DNA of 64,000 bases from contig JAWHQI010000028.1 in NCBI GenBank assembly GCA_033032865.1, forward strand, positions 3,987,001 to 4,051,000, read 5' to 3'. The notes under the pieces are model-generated. The model had not been told where the DNA came from, ran no database searches, and worked only from the letters and a program-made list of their open reading frames with translations. Positions 22,110-31,400 of this stretch are shown one piece after another (position 1 is the stretch's first letter; each line of letters starts with the position of its first letter). A program made the position numbers and the translations under genes. Source of the DNA: Dactylorhiza incarnata (taxonomy: Eukaryota; Streptophyta; Magnoliopsida; Asparagales; Orchidaceae).

Positions 22110-22851
22110 TGTTAGACACTTGTGCGTGTCTACTAAATATAGATCATCCGCCTCAGTTTGTTTACCTGTATTCGACAAGGAGGCCCAGCTCAGAAGACCT
22201 CACCCAACATGGGCGAGCTCAGAAGACCTCGCCTAGCAGGGGAGAGCTCAGGCCACCTCGCCCAGCAGGGGCGAGCTCAGAAGACCTGGCCCAGCAGGGG
22301 CGAGCTCAGAAGACCTGGCCCAGCAGGGGCGAGCTCAGAAGACCTGGCCCAGCAGGGGCGAGCTCAGAAGACCTGGCCCAGCAGGGGCGAGCTCAGAAGA
22401 CCTCTCCCAAGTGTGGGCGAGCTCATATTTTCACCTTGTTGAGTGTAGCTATTCGTAGACCATAAGTCTGGGAATAACATTTTGGTTAAGGCGGAGGAAG
22501 CTACCCGCAGACCAATACACCTCAGAGACGGATTGCTTATAAATAGGACCCCAAGACACAAGTAGAAGAGATCTTTTGACCCCCCTCCTCGACGGTCTGG
22601 GCGAGCTCAGTGCCTGCCTCTCTTGTGCTGAGCTTAACATTGGATTTAAGAGGGGAAGTTCCTATAGACATCATGGTGTGTGTCGGGACCTCCTTGCTGC
22701 AACACACGAGTCTTGTTTGTAGGCATTTCAGAGGTGTTTCTTGTGTTCTCTAGCCTCTTCTCGCCGTGTCTCATCCGGGTTGACCACTAGACCAGTAGCC
22801 TTTGTTCACCCAAGGTCCGAACGTTAGAAACCCATTTTCGTGATTCCAACA
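22110..22851 (+). mobile_element. Possible solo LTR containing a 29-bp array
   Basis: This ~740-bp block begins TGTTAGACACTTG and ends GTGATTCCAACA, so it has TG...CA ends. It has a TATA box (CTTATAAATAGG, about 22536-22547) and LTR-like words (GTCGGGACCTCC, TTCACCCAAGGTCCGAACG). The 5 bp on each side (TCTCC and ATGAT) do not match, so the boundaries or the solo-LTR reading may be wrong. TTCACCCAAGGTCC also occurs at about 30431, just outside element C. Confidence 0.4.
22182..22424 (+). repeat. 29-bp tandem repeat
   Basis: Eight units of GCGAGCTCAGAAGACCTGGC plus CCAGCAGGG repeat at 29-bp spacing (starts near 22211, 22241, 22270, 22299, 22328, 22357, 22386 and 22415). The central five are nearly identical and the outer ones diverged, the pattern of unequal exchange or slippage. 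Because 29 is not divisible by 3, the open frames here cycle through all three phases and are artefacts. Confidence 0.95.
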
Positions 22852-22877
22852 ATGATAATGAAACTTTTCGGGTTTAC

Positions 22878-23640
22878 TTATAATCGATGAAAAAACACGC
22901 GGTCGCCAAATATATAATCGATGCAGTGAGGTGCGTATGGCAAGAGATTATTAGCTATAATGTGGGGAAACCGAGAAATACCAGGTGGCACATCAGAAAC
23001 TGTTAAATGTGGGATCGAGCCTAGGTCATATGGGGTGAGTGACACATACGGATCGCAGCTTACTTCATGGGGTGGGGATTCAGGCGGGAGTGTGGTAAGT
23101 AGTAACGTGGTGGAGTCAACGAGAGGTGAATTAGAAGACGGAGAGGCCCTCTCGGGTGCCCTTGGAATAAGACAGTTCTTAAGGGGAAGAAGAACAATCC
23201 TGTGTCTATGGTGCTCGAAGGAATGAGAGTTCCTCGTACCGTCGTGCATGACATGTTGATCGTACTGCCAAGATCGTCCTAATAGGATGTGACAGACATC
23301 CATGACGACAACATTACATAGCACTCTATCCTGATATGTGCTCCCTATAGAAAACTCTACTAGACAGTGGTGGGTAACATGTATAGTCAAATGATTATTG
23401 ACTCTGGATAAGCTGAAAGGTTGTTCTAACGGTTGCATCTCAAACTCTAATGTGTCGACCATACATTGAGAAACGAAGTTCTACATACTACCGCTATCAA
23501 TAATAATGGAACAAATTTTTCCCTGGTTGCGTGCAGTGGTGCGGAAAATATCGTGCCTCCTATGGCCATCCGCAGTAGATTTGCTAGGGATGATCAAGCT
23601 ATAACGTAAGAGACAGACTAAATTTTCAACGTATTCGCCT
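22878..23640 (-). pseudogene. Element C protease
   Basis: On the - strand, HDIFRTTARN is followed by CSIIIDSGSM and a stop, then NFVSQCMVDTLEFEMQPLEQ and DVCHILLGRSWQYDQHV. The catalytic DSG is near 23500-23510. The same layout is in element D (IIIDNGSMENFVS, CHVLLGRPWQYD). The frame from 23462 to 22878 is open for 194 codons and ends where RT should begin. Confidence 0.8.
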
Positions 23641-23884
23641 TCTACTTCTAATACATCCTCAAACTCGGGCTCAGGCTCAGGATGAGATTCATTAATGTAA
23701 ACTTCATATGTAGCTCACGTCCATCAGTAAAATCAAAAATAACGACGAAGTGGCGTCGCCACTCAGATGATTTGTGTTCCGGTTCTATGCACTCGAAACA
23801 TCTGAATACTCCAATGTTGAGCTTAGTCCCAATAATCTCCTTACCTAGGGAGGGGATAATGGGTGGAATCTGGGTCCCAATTTT
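23641..23884 (-). pseudogene. Element C Gag zinc knuckle region
   Basis: On the - strand, GKEIIGTKLNIGVFRCFECI and EPEHKSSEW correspond to the CCHC knuckle of element D (CYKCMDPGHKSSEC). Here the last Cys is Trp. The left LTR of element E starts at 23885 in the residues just before it. Confidence 0.75.
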
Positions 23885-24504
23885 TGATGCTAAAATTGTC
23901 ACCAACTTCCACACTCAGTGACAGGTCAAGTGGATAGCAGAGGAATCAGGATCCGCAAGCAATCAGTTACTAGCCCTTGAGGACCGAGTGAACAGAGCAC
24001 AGAAAAGAGGTTGCCGCTACCAGCGACGAACACCAAATTTACCTGCAACGGTGAATACCACTTGCTGCGGCAAGTAATATTCCACAAATAGGCTATTACA
24101 AGCTATTACATGACACAACAAAAACACAAAACTAGAGGCACCCGATGACTCAGAACTTGTAACCGCACCTACAACATGACAGATTTTGGCTCCAATTCCG
24201 TGTCTCCTCTAAGCATCCCTGACCCCCTATTTATACTGGGGGGGGGGGGTAGGCTGCCCAGATGGTTGAGAGCAATTAATGCTGCAATTAATGCCAAAGG
24301 GTTCGTGCGGTTGCAACAGGCTGTAACCGCACAAGCCATTGCTAACTAAGGGGAGAGGAGGGTTCGTGCGGTTACAACAGACTATAACAGCACGGGGCAC
24401 TGCTAGCCGAGGAGGAGGGCTCAGGCAGGTTCCCAGGTGCTCGCCCAGGGCTCCTCTGGACTGAATTCTGAGGACTAGCTGGAGGGACGCGTGACTTCCC
24501 AACA
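23885..24504 (-). repeat. Element E 3' LTR (left)
   Basis: The unit is 620 bp, beginning TGATGCTAAAATTGTC on + and ending CTTCCCAACA. It contains TATTTATA (TATAAATA on the element strand, about 24229-24236) next to 13 G (24238-24250); the right copy has only 5 G at that place. Shared words include GGTTCGTGCGGTTRCAACA, present twice in each LTR. Confidence 0.75.
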
Positions 24505-24523
24505 TGTAACCACCCACTCCCCT
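24505..24523 (-). other. Element E polypurine tract (putative)
   Basis: On the - strand AGGGGAGTGGGTGGTTACA precedes TGTTGGGAAG, the proposed LTR start. Confidence 0.45.
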
Positions 24524-24732
24524 GAGGCTGAGTATGGCGACCACCAGGAGGGTAGCCGCATATGCTGCCGGATGTGTGAAGCTTGCCTTGGCTCTGGATC
24601 GATCTGGCTCTGACTGTGGTCGTAGGATTTCAGGTTAACATAATCCCCACACTTTTTTATGTCTGTGCGGACTTCGAAATAGTAGACTGGTAACCGCGAA
24701 GACTGCGACTCAAATCTTGCGCCGGTGGAATC

Positions 24733-24740
24733 TATAAATA
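24733..24740 (+). promoter_or_regulatory. TATA box for antisense ORF 1 of E
   Basis: TATAAATA in the context AATCTATAAATAGTCC lies 79 bp upstream of the ATG at 24812, a normal plant Pol II spacing. It is on the strand opposite to E. Confidence 0.6.
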
Positions 24741-24811
24741 GTCCGAGGCTGGTCCTGTCAGGTCCATACTGAATTACTCTCCCTTGTTGTTGCGAATTCA
24801 TTCTTGAAGCA

Positions 24812-26208
24812 ATGGTTGGCCACAACAAGGTCCTTTTGGAGGAGCTGCTGGCGAAGGCCGAAGCTCAGAAGGCTGAGACCCTAGTGGGTGCGGGTAAGGC
24901 TTCCGTGTCCGCGAAGAAAATGCCAAAGGGTGGTCTACCCGCCAAGCCCCTGGCTGCCGAAAGCTCACTCAGGGTGGTGCTCGATCCGTTGGTGGGACCG
25001 GTGGTGCTGAACGCAATCAGACAAAGGGTGGAGGCCAAAGGGAGACCGCCACAGGATCTGTCCGTGGTGCAGACAATCAGGGAGGACGTGACTACCCCAG
25101 TGATCATACTAGAGAGTCCAGTTGGAGCGGGTGAGAAGCCATCCGCCGATGCCTCCATGCGGGATGATAAGAACGTGAAGGAGACGCCTGGAGGGGGGAT
25201 GCTGCCGGATGCTGGGGTGGCGAGGTTGGCTGCGGATGCAACTGACGGTGAGGCACAGCGTTGGATGGAGAATCTTGAGGCGCTGGCCACGCAAGAACCT
25301 GCAAGGGGAAAAGAAAAAGGAGATGCGCACCTGGGGGTAGGCGGCCGCGGGAAGCACCTAGGCGAGAAGACGCCGAGTGGAGAGCCGCGGCGGAGGATGC
25401 GCCGCGTGCGCCCAGAAGCGAGTTCGCCCCCAGCTTGGGGACCGAAGAGTCGTTGGCGCAGATTAGTTACTACGTCGCCGATATCTTGGGCGAACGCGGG
25501 GGCTCAGCGCAGACTGGGACAAATGTCAGGGGGCTGCGAACACAACCGGTTTTTCGCGCCGACTTGCTGGTCTGTTCCCCGTCCCTTCTAGATGCAAGTC
25601 AATCGTTATTCCCCCTCTAGTGGGGGCGATTCCGGGTGAGCACTTACTGACCCACGAGCAGTTGCATAAGCGACGAAAGTTGGGGGAGTCGTCACAGAGA
25701 GCTTATCTCCAGCGGAATGATCCTGAGATGTCTCTGCGTTATTTGCGGGCTCCGGGAGCGGGATTCCCAGTCTGCGTGATCGACTTTAGCGAATTTGGAC
25801 TTGCCCGGGAGGATGTGCCTGTTATACAGGGCAAACACATCCGCCATTCTTGCGGATGTCTTTGGTGAGGACGCTTCAGTTCCTGAGGAAGTGGTTATTG
25901 CGGACACAAAGGGTATACCTGCCCCTCCTTGCCTTGAATAGCTTTATTGAATTAAGAAACTTTTAAACTTACCTCCGACGCTGCGTATTTTTTCTGTAGG
26001 GGCCACGCCGACCACCCCGGAGGGGCTGCGAGCAGAGCTGGAGGCTATGCGGGAAGAGATTTGAGCCCTGCAAATGCGGATAGGCGTGCTCGAGGGGGTA
26101 GTGGGCGCTTTGAAGAAACGGAGCGTGGCGCCCACTGCTGGAGCTGCTCGGCCAACCGCCTTGAGAATAAACGTGGACCCTGAGTGGCCGCCGCTGCGCA
26201 CCTCTTAG
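24812..26208 (+). pseudogene. Antisense ORF 1 of element E (unknown protein, spliced, decayed)
   Basis: The frame starts MVGHNKVLLEELLAKAEAQK, 79 bp after a TATA box, and stays open 260 codons (to 25591) with strong GC bias. Other frames then carry on: ESLAQISYYVADILGERGGS, HLLTHEQLHKRRKLGESSQR and VFGEDASVPEEVVIADTKG. A likely intron (about 25914 to CTGTAG at about 25999) leads to GLRAELEAMREEI, a stop, LQMRIGVLEGVVGALKKR and a natural end at 26206. The last exon is a coiled coil. I do not recognise the protein. In layout it resembles the Gag-like proteins annotated as putative gypsy-type transposon domain. At least two frameshifts lie near 25430 and 25600. It reads opposite to the proposed direction of E. 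Confidence 0.5.
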
Positions 26209-26541
26209 TATGTTCTTGTTAGGCGGGCATCCCTTGGGGTAGTTAGGGCGCGGGACTTTTTAGAACATTTATACTCGACTTGTAATAATTTGATGACTTT
26301 GTGCTTCGCGCGGCTTCGCGCTTGAACTTCTTTATTTAACCACACTTCTGATTTATAATCCTATGCTGATGCTAAATGGCTTGTTGTGGTGACTACTTCC
26401 ACTTTGTGCGGATACATGTACTGCTTTGGCTTCTTTTGCATGGAAAGATGCGCTTGGAGGAAAGGCGGTCACTGAGAAGTGCCCGCCCGAGCCTTTTGAC
26501 TGCCGATGTTATGATTCTCGAGACGATACACCGCATCCCTC
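26209..26541. other. Spacer between the two antisense ORFs of E
   Basis: After the stop of ORF 1 comes AT-richer sequence, then a promoter-like region. Nothing coding is seen. Confidence 0.5.
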
Positions 26542-26549
26542 TATAAAAT
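26542..26549 (+). promoter_or_regulatory. TATA box for antisense ORF 2 of E
   Basis: TATAAAAT in the context CCCTCTATAAAATAAGG lies 139 bp before the ATG at 26688. Confidence 0.5.
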
Positions 26550-26687
26550 AAGGACGATCCCCCAGCCCCTTTTGCCTGACTTGGAGTGAGAGCTTGCGCA
26601 AGATGGTGCGGCCACTCCCCCTCCAAGCGAGCTGATTGATCGATCGCTTTCTTGAGCTACGAACCGGCCCTTCCCTCGGTGTTGGAG

Positions 26688-27454
26688 ATGGATCTCTCGA
26701 TGCTCTTATCACGACACCCGCTGGTCGATTGCTACGCGGTGCAGTTACCACTAGGCGAGGAACGGTTCTCCACCGTCTTCGATGACGAGCTCATAATCCC
26801 CTTCGATCACAACTTCGAATCGGGCTGGATGCGCCCATCTTTCCGGAGATAGTGGAGATTCTGAATTTCTATGGAGCAGAGCCCGCACAGCTCCCTCCCA
26901 ACGCCATCATTGCGATCACCTCATTCATAGTCTATATGCGGACTCAAAGTATCCACTTTAGCATGGAGGTCTCCTGTTTCATGTTCCTAATACGCGCACA
27001 GAAACATGGTCAGCTGTACTATGGGTCGGAGATGTTCCACATCTTGATCCTCGCGAACAAAGTGCACGACTGATAGGCGCGGTTCAGCATATTCAGAGGA
27101 GATTTCGGCGGACTTCACCTCGCTCCCGACCTCCGCGATGAAGATACATTCAGACCGTCCAAGCTGTCCACCATCGAGGTGCGAATAAAAAACTTCCTGA
27201 ACAACACCTTGCTGGACGTCGCTCATTACGCTCGCCGCGTGAAGGAAGTCCACGAACTGCCTACAGATGGGTGTAAGTTTGTGCGGTTAGAGATATATAT
27301 GTCTGCACATACGTTTGGAGGTTAATGGCTATTTTTGTTGGCAGTTGTCCTGATGGTGCTGACATTCAAGCCGTATGAGCCCCTAGGGAACGTCCTGACC
27401 GCCACTGTGAGGCGGCGCGCTCAGGAGGTGAAGAGGGACGCTGGGCTTGCCTAG
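26688..27454 (+). pseudogene. Antisense ORF 2 of element E (putative gypsy-type transposon domain, one intron)
   Basis: From ATG 26688 the frame reads MDLSMLLSRHPLVDCYAVQL, then DELIIPFDHNFESGW. After a one-base shift near 26835 it continues IVEILNFYGAEPAQLPPNAI, ITSFIVYMRTQSIHFSMEV and GSEMFHILILANKVHD. The pattern I.PF....VEILN.YG..P.QL.PN matches the domain annotated in plants as putative gypsy-type transposon (PF04195-like). An intron is suggested by GTAAGT at 27273 and TTGGCAG ending at 27344; the last exon runs to TAG at 27452. Frameshifts near 26835 and a stop near 27072 disable it. The family assignment is from memory of the motif. Confidence 0.55.
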
Positions 27455-27553
27455 ACCGGGGCGGGTACCTCTTCGAGGAGGAGACAGAGATCTTCACCAC
27501 CTTATGCGGACGCCGGCTGTCCTCCGGCCATTGGGCGATTTCTCCGATTGCTT

Positions 27554-27577
27554 GATCTGAAAGTCGCGTGTTCGAAC
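27554..27577 (-). other. Possible E primer-binding site matching the inside of tRNA-Phe
   Basis: Four bases inside the 5' LTR of E, the + strand reads GATCTGAAAGTCGCGTGTTC plus GAAC. This agrees at about 22 of 24 positions with the anticodon-stem/variable/T-arm region of plant tRNA-Phe. On the E strand it would be complementary to that part of the tRNA. It is not complementary to the CCA end, as normal sites are. It may be an internal-priming site like that of copia-type half-tRNA primers, or a captured tRNA fragment. Confidence 0.4.
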
Positions 27578-27580
27578 TGT

Positions 27581-28171
27581 TGATGCCAAAATAGTCACCA
27601 ACTTCCACACTCAGCGACGGGTCAAGCGGATAGCGGAGGAATCAGGAACCGCAAACAATCGATTACCAACCCTTGAGGACCGAGCGAATAGTGCACAAAA
27701 AAGAGATTGCCGCTAACAACGATGAACACCAAATTTACCCGCAACGACTAATACCACTTGCTGCTGGAAGTAATATTCCACAAAGACGATATTACAAGGC
27801 ACAAGACAAAGACAAAGAAAACTAAAGGCACCCGATGACTCATAACTTGTAACCACACCTATAACAAGGCAGATTCAGATTCCAATCCCGTGTCTCCTCT
27901 AAGCACCCTGGCCCCCTATTTATACTGGGGGTAGGCTGCCCAGATGGTTGGGAGCAATGAATGCTGCAATGAATGCCAAAGGGTTCGTGCGGTTGCAACA
28001 TGCTGTAACCGCACAAGCCATTGCTAACTAAGGGGAGAGGAGGGTTCGTGCGGTTACAACAGGCTGTAACCGCACGAGCCACTGCTAGCCGAGGAGGAGG
28101 GCTCAAGCGGGTTCCCAGGTGCTCGCCCAGAGCTCCTCTGGACTGAATGTTGAGGACTAGCTGGAGCGACG
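27581..28171 (-). repeat. Element E 5' LTR (right, outer end truncated)
   Basis: It matches 23885-24495 with small differences, beginning TGATGCCAAAATAGTC. The homology stops at GGAGCGACG (28171). After that comes C Gag (HNLRQ on the - strand), so the first bases of the LTR are missing. Confidence 0.75.
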
Positions 28172-28752
28172 TATACCTGTCGTAGATTGTGGAATCTACG
28201 ATATAAGGTTTGGAGATAATCAGGAGGCATGTATCGCTTCCTAAGTTGTGCTTTGAACTCTATCCATGTAGTGATGGGGGTCATCCCTAAATTAAATCTT
28301 GTGCACTCTAATTGTCCCCACCAAATCAATGCGTGTCCCTTCATCCTAAGCGTGGCATAGTCAACTTATCTATTTAGAGGCATCTGCTTCAAATTCATAA
28401 AACGCTCTATACGATCACAACAATCTAGACAACCCTCGGGTTCTAATCGTCTTTGGAAATCACCGACATCTAACTTGACTCCTAAATCCGATCGGGGTTG
28501 GTTACGGAGTTCTGGTTCAGGGTGTGCAGGCTATAGACGTCTTGGATTAGGATTTACTTCGACTGCAGGGGGAAGTGCTCGCTCTAGGTGCTTGGTGACC
28601 TCTATGTTATTGACTGACATGCGTAACCCATTCACGACGTGACCTACGTTTTCCATAGTCGCAGTGAGTGTTTCAATCATGTTTGCTAGATTTTTCATTT
28701 GTGCGTTTAAATCTCCGACGCTAGTCTCTAATTGTACTATGCTATTTTCCAT
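28172..28752 (-). pseudogene. Element C Gag N-terminus and core
   Basis: On the - strand the start at 28752 reads MENSIVQLETSVGDLNAQMK, a coiled coil. RNQPRSDLGVKLDVGDF and CLDCCDRIERFMNLKQMPLN follow, then a stop, then MKGHALIWWGQLE and TTWIEFKAQLRKRYMPPDYL up to FHNLRQ, where element E begins. Element D matches it nearly residue by residue (LKGPALTWWGQVE, TTWIKFKAQLKRRYVPADFM). It is the standard gypsy Gag core. Confidence 0.85.
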
Positions 28753-29112
28753 TTTAAAATGGACTTAAAATACTTTAAACTTTAAAAAAAAAAATGATGA
28801 TTAAAAAAAGAGATTACTTAAATTTAAAATATCTGATCTAATTTTAAAAAGATCTTAGTTTTAAATGAGAGATTTTTTTTGAAAAAAAAAGAAAATTTTT
28901 TTAATGAGAAAAACTAACTTTTTTAAAAAACTCAAGTGTCTAATAAATAGTCTTTTTTTAATATAAAGAGCTTAATTAAAATAAAAAACTTAATATTTAA
29001 ATATCTTATTTTATAAGGAGATATTTTTTAAATAATGATGTTAATAGAAAAAATATATCGATTTTTTTTTTGAAAAGCACGGATCGCTTGATTTGTAATA
29101 AGAGGGAATCAA
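28753..29112 (-). other. Element C leader
   Basis: This very AT-rich sequence, with several runs of 7-10 A or T, lies between the primer-binding site and the gag start. No gene is seen. Confidence 0.6.
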
Positions 29113-29129
29113 AGGCTCTGATACCAAAC
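29113..29129 (-). other. Element C primer-binding site (tRNA-iMet)
   Basis: On the - strand GTTTGGTATCAGAGCCTTT follows the 5' LTR directly. It contains TGGTATCAGAGC, the complement of the initiator tRNA-Met end. Confidence 0.9.
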
Positions 29130-30412
29130 TGATGTAAACCACTACTCAAGAGTTTTATAATTGAATTTTAATAAATAAATAAGGATCAAATTAAAGTGAG
29201 GAGAGCGCGCTTGTGTCGTTGAGCAAATAAATTAGGTGTTTAACCTAAGTTTAGCATGTCGCCCTCAAGTATCCAACACTCAGGTGTCGGATGCCACGAC
29301 AATTAGAGTCCACATGCACAAGCAACAAGAAAGAGAAGAACATGCGTATATTTTTTTAATTGATGACAAATAAGCATAACAGGGTTAGGGCAAGCTCTGA
29401 TTTATAAAATCAAATAAATATAACATAAGTTTTATTCTACATGATGTGAGTGAGAAAATTGGCGAGAGATATACACACAGAAAAAGGAAGCAGGAACCTG
29501 GCTGAAACAAACTGGAGGGTACTGTGGACGGGTTGCTGGTCGGAGAAACATGTGGGGGATCGACAGAAGCTTAGCAGATCTCCTATTGATGTTGGAAGGT
29601 GGGAAGAAGTCGGTCGCTGAAACCCATAGAGGCTGATGACAGTGGAGGTGGAGCCCTGGAAGAAGGCGACGAAACTCGTCGAGATCCTGGTGGTGGGACG
29701 ACGACCCCGATGTTAGAGACGTCAAGGCCGTCGGGGATATGCGGGCGTGATGAGCGCTGGAGCCCTAGGGGGCGAGGGAGGAACTGACGAATATGGTGGA
29801 GGCAGGAGGTCGGTTGGAAGCAAGGTGGAGGCCCTGCCCATTGGAGGGTTTGACCGGACTTTCGAAGCAGAGAAAGAAAGTTCTCTGCTTCGTTTGTCCT
29901 TGGCTGATCATTTGTCCTTGGCTGATCAAAACAAATAGGGGAAGGGTATTTGAAAGGAGGAATTTTAAAGGAAGAACTTTTAAAGGTAGGCTTTATTTTG
30001 GTTTGCCGGAAAATAGGTTTTTTTTAATAGGAAATTAATTTGTGGAAAGGTGGTCTTTTGGAAATGCAATGAATTCCGTACATAGAATGAACACCTATTA
30101 TAATTTATTTCCTCATTAAATATTATATTAGAATTAATGGTAAGATAATATCTTAATAAAATATTTTTATATTTCATTGCTTGCCCAAAATAACGCTAAG
30201 CCTAATTGGACGGACCATTTTATTTAAGATCTTATTAGTCGGTCATGCCAATAAGTCACAATAACGAGTGTAAATAAAATGTGTGAAACAAACATGGATA
30301 AAGGAGCATGCTTAGCGTGCATGAACAACAAAGATAAAAATGCGCGAAGACATGCGCTGCCTAAAAATAAAATTGCATAAATTAAACTAAAGATGCAAGT
30401 TGAGTTGCATCA
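29130..30412 (-). repeat. Element C 5' LTR (right)
   Basis: The unit is 1283 bp with TGATG...CATCA ends, followed by the duplicated target ACGAC (30413-30417). Compared with the left LTR it carries base changes and short indels, such as an extra CATTTGTCCTTGGCTGAT duplication near 29908-29930. Confidence 0.9.
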
Positions 30413-30507
30413 ACGACACTACCTTTGGTTCACCCAAGGTCCACCTAGCTAGGTAATAATCCTTAACAAATTGCGAAATATCACTCCTGTGTATGCAGAA
30501 CTTCGAC

Positions 30508-30642
30508 ATCGAGCTCACTTATCAACAAGCCTAAGAGTCTACTAAGCTCGACAACGAGCTTACATCTCAATGAGCCTAAGAGCCTACCGACCTCAACATC
30601 AAACTCACATCTCAACGAGCCTAAGAGTCTAAGTGGCGAGGC
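30508..30642 (+). repeat. 45-bp tandem repeat, three units
   Basis: Three imperfect units of CGACATCGAGCTCACATCTC, AACGAGCCTAAGAGTCTACC and so on follow each other at 45-bp spacing. Confidence 0.8.
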
Positions 30643-31299
30643 AAAAAATACAGTAAGAAATTTTCATTTCATTAATAATGCATCAAAATTACATTCAATA
30701 AAAAAGCCAAAAAAAAAAAAAACAAGTGGTTGGGAGCTCCGATCAATTTACTCAGACCCCGCCTCCATTACCTCCACTGCCGCTGCGTTGTCACAACTGC
30801 TATTACTTCTCCTGCCTCTGCTCGCTTTCCGGGAAGACGCCGTCGATGAGTTGGATGACTTGGCCGATGAGGTTTCCAAAAAAAGCTCTGGGAAGACTTC
30901 CTTGAAGCCAAGCTCCCGGAACGACTAAGACAAACATCCTTGCTGTGCCAGACGAGTCAGGATAACCTGCTACGTCAGGATGGAGAGAGAGTGGTCCTAA
31001 GTATGATCCACCGACTGGTAGTCGGCGAAGTCCTTTAAGCGCAACCAGCTTTACCACCGAGTCCTCCAGGGATTGCTCCGCTTCTTATAAAGAGTAGAAG
31101 AGTCCATCGTTGAAATCGAAAGAAAACAAACAAGTCCGGAGGGAGACAAACTGTTAACGCGATGTGTACAAGAGCAGTTCTCTTCTTGGCAACGAGCTTC
31201 TTATTCCTTCTCTTATATTAGAGAAGAGATCGAGTCGCCACATGAACCATCTCGACATTACGGAGGGCAGCGCGAGACTCCTGAAAGGTGACCTCCAGA

Positions 31300-31400
31300 T
31301 CGACATTCTGAAGAGCCTCCACATCGGCATCCTGAAGATCCTCCACATCAACATCCTGAAGAGCCTCCACATCGGCATCCTGAAGAGCCTCCACATCATC
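31300..31400 (+). repeat. 24-bp tandem repeat, four units
   Basis: ATCCTGAAGAGCCTCCACAT plus CGGC repeats about four times. As 24 is a multiple of three, both strands stay open here and give repetitive leucine/isoleucine peptides, but there is no sign of a real gene around them. Confidence 0.85.

Larger units (their letters stand above)
23885..28171 (-). mobile_element. Nested LTR element E inside C
   Basis: Two ~0.6-kb LTRs (23885-24504 and 27581-28171) interrupt the Gag of C. On the - strand the LTR would run TGTTGGGAAGTC...GGCATCA with a TATAAATA box. A purine-rich AGGGGAGTGGGTGG sits before the left copy as polypurine tract, so E reads right to left. Its right (5') LTR lacks about 15 outer bases, and the C Gag beside it lacks about 105 residues, so a small deletion removed the junction and the target duplication. 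No gag-pol is present inside. Instead there are two ORF regions on the opposite strand. Confidence 0.7.
20294..30412 (-). mobile_element. Ty3/gypsy element C (non-autonomous, with nested E)
   Basis: Two ~1.29-kb LTRs with TGATG...CATCA ends are flanked by ACGAC on both sides (20289-20293 and 30413-30417). On the - strand the order is 5' LTR (right), primer-binding site, gag N-terminus and core, nested element E, Gag zinc knuckle, protease, then unassigned sequence and the 3' LTR (left). RT, RNase H and integrase are absent, so C could only have moved with help. Its Gag and protease resemble element D. Confidence 0.9.

Noticed and set aside
21669..22178. A 170-codon frame as a host gene
   Set aside because: It lies inside element C, matches nothing known, and overlaps the start of the LTR-like block; left as unassigned.
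22182..22442. CRISPR-like appearance of the 29-bp array, and the repetitive peptide it encodes
   Set aside because: Units are directly adjacent without spacers, the genome is a plant's, and the 29-bp period changes frame each unit.
22110..22851. A definite solo LTR
   Set aside because: TG...CA ends and a TATA box fit, but the flanking 5-mers differ, so it is listed only as possible.
27554..27577. A tRNA-Phe gene or pseudogene
   Set aside because: Only the anticodon-stem to T-arm part matches. The acceptor stem and D-arm are absent, and the LTR starts four bases on.
30803..31057. A small host gene on the - strand
   Set aside because: The residues loosely resemble the tail of gypsy-type-domain proteins and the frame is short and surrounded by retroelement debris.
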